A DNA stretch of 33,827 bases, taken from NCBI GenBank assembly GCA_029931975.1, contig JAOZQY010000022.1, positions 1-33,827 of the forward strand, in the 5' to 3' direction. A program made the position numbers and the translations under genes. The notes under the pieces are model-generated. The model worked only from the letters and a program-made list of their open reading frames with translations, ran no database searches and had not been told where the DNA came from. How positions within the stretch are numbered: position 1 is the stretch's first letter; the number at the start of each line of letters is the position of its first letter. Shown in pieces: positions 33,001 to 33,827 of this stretch. Source of the stretch: Bacteroidales bacterium (GTDB taxonomy: Bacteria; Bacteroidota; Bacteroidia; Bacteroidales; GCA-2748055).

Positions 33001-33025
33001 ACCGCTGTACCTTATATACAGCGGT
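33001..33025 (-). terminator. Hairpin after the M56-TonB gene
   Basis: TACAGCGGT (33017-33025) and ACCGCTGTA (33001-33009) give a perfect 9-bp stem with a seven-base loop, starting 17 bases after the M56-TonB stop. On the minus strand the stem is followed by TATTTTCT, a moderate U-rich tail. It is a likely but not strong intrinsic terminator, or an attenuator for the TPR gene 12 bases further on. Confidence 0.55.
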
Positions 33026-33042
33026 CACAATATGGAAATATT

Positions 33043-33827
33043 TTATTGAAGGGCGAAGGTAACGGGGAAGGTAAATATAACATCAACGGTTTTTCCACGC
33101 TGCTTTCCGGGTTGCCATTCGGGTGAAGATAAAACAACCCGTTTCACTTCATCGATCGATTTGCCTTCTACCCGGGCAAGTTTCTCCTGATTCGGCACCT
33201 CTACTTTACCCTCGTGGGACACAATAAATTTGATTTGTATTGTTCCACCTACGCCTTGCTCGGAAGCCTCAGATGGATATTTGAGATTCCGGGCAATGTA
33301 TTTTCTGAATTCCAGTGGATCCTCACTTCCGTTGAAAGTGGGCATCTCTTCGACTATATAGAAAAGTTCACCTGTGTATGTGTCAGGGGATGTAGTTTCA
33401 ATCGCTTCGATGGGTTCGACGGGTGTATCCTTATCCGTACATGAGACGATAAAGAGTGCAATGACGGTTAGCGGGAGCAGCAAAGCAAGTTTCCACCTGC
33501 TTCCCAGCTTATAGTTCTTGTTTAGCATGTTGATTCGATTTTTGATTTGTCTACTGAATTGATTTGAAATGGATGCGCGTCCGATATATTGGTTTAAAAT
33601 TGACAGTTGATATAAATTGAGGTCGGTGCCCTTGCTCAGCACTCCGGAATCAGCCAGATATTCCAGGTTCTCAATCAAAGATCTGCGGAACATCCAGGCC
33701 ACCGGGTTGAACCAGTTAATCAAAACAAATATCTCCAGGAGAATACGGTCGATGGAGTGCCATTCTCTTTTATGAATGTTTTCATGTTCCAGGATGTGAT
33801 TGAAGGAGGAGTCTTCTGTAGTGGCAG
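33043..33827 (-). CDS. M56 (BlaR1-type) metallopeptidase fused to TonB C-terminal domain, 5' end cut off
   Basis: The reading frame stays open to the window edge, so the real start lies outside. The visible 5' part reads ILEHENIHKREWHSIDRILL and then WFNPVAWMFRR. The HENIH (coding bases 33786-33772) is the zinc-binding HExxH of M56 membrane peptidases, and WFNP is also typical. A helix (KLALLLPLTVIALFIVS) follows, then a linker and a TonB-type C-terminal domain with NLKYPSEASEQGVGGTIQIKFIVSHEGKV and SSPEWQPGKQRGKTVDVIFTFPVTF. M56-TonB fusions occur in Bacteroidota, often beside a BlaI-like repressor, which would lie beyond the window. Confidence 0.88.
   Translation of the reverse strand, partial: ATTEDSSFNHILEHENIHKREWHSIDRILLEIFVLINWFNPVAWMFRRSLIENLEYLADSGVLSKGTDLNLYQLSILNQYIGRASISNQFSRQIKNRINMLNKNYKLGSRWKLALLLPLTVIALFIVSCTDKDTPVEPIEAIETTSPDTYTGELFYIVEEMPTFNGSEDPLEFRKYIARNLKYPSEASEQGVGGTIQIKFIVSHEGKVEVPNQEKLARVEGKSIDEVKRVVLSSPEWQPGKQRGKTVDVIFTFPVTFALQ

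Noticed and set aside
1-33827. tRNA/rRNA genes, CRISPR arrays, insertion sequences, prophage or integrase genes
   Set aside because: No cloverleaf-like or rRNA-like segment, spaced repeat array, transposase or integrase motif was seen; the longest gene-free interval is about 135 bases.

Overview
The window is from a member of the Bacteroidota, most likely a Bacteroidales/Marinilabiliales-type marine or sediment bacterium. The evidence is of several kinds. There are clear matches to the Bacteroidota promoter consensus (TAnnTTTG, best case upstream of the TetR gene). There is a C-terminal type IX secretion sorting domain on the DUF3160 protein. The gene families are also typical of the phylum: a two-component propeller/Y_Y_Y/SpoIIE receptor, an M56-TonB fusion, an ECF sigma factor with a membrane anti-sigma-like partner, and hybrid histidine kinases. 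The sequence is almost wholly coding. I see no tRNA, rRNA, CRISPR array, insertion sequence or phage gene, so it reads as chromosomal core plus lineage-specific envelope and signalling genes.

Layout. Positions 1-2023: the tail of an unknown plus-strand gene, then a minus-strand run of a stand-alone receiver protein, dtd (D-aminoacyl-tRNA deacylase) and deoC. The 140 bases between dtd and deoC hold a gutted MazG-type pyrophosphohydrolase gene whose start and C-terminal tail are still recognisable. Positions 2140-8329 (minus): one tightly packed six-gene operon, read as TetR regulator, LolA-like periplasmic carrier, two FtsX/MacB-type permeases, ABC ATPase, outer-membrane beta-barrel. A TetR-style operator overlaps the operon promoter, and the TetR ligand domain carries a near-perfect EF-hand. 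Positions 8464-10711 (plus): ECF sigma factor, anti-sigma-like membrane protein and a small exported protein preceded by a strong hairpin. Positions 10778-17718 (plus): rsgA, a hybrid histidine kinase, an AIM24-family protein, mnmH/selU and a U32-family protein. The last two overlap and both point to tRNA wobble-uridine modification. Positions 17694-22175 (minus): pepE, an AsmA-like protein and a sensor kinase. Positions 22297-28416 (minus): an SRPBCC protein, a 1547-residue receptor-phosphatase and an outer-membrane barrel protein, closed by a good intrinsic terminator. Positions 28546-31122 (plus): a secreted DUF3160 protein. Positions 31124-33827 (minus): a DUF2721 membrane protein, a TPR protein and the 3' part of an M56 peptidase-TonB fusion cut by the window edge.

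How the genes fit together. The main candidate for an undescribed system is the TetR-LolA-ABC-barrel operon. It supplies an inner-membrane pump, a periplasmic lipid/lipoprotein-type carrier and an outer-membrane barrel in one transcript, controlled by a regulator that may sense calcium. The second is the large receptor that joins two periplasmic amino-acid-type binding domains to a propeller and a cytoplasmic SpoIIE phosphatase. All functional assignments come from reading motifs by eye; no database search was run.
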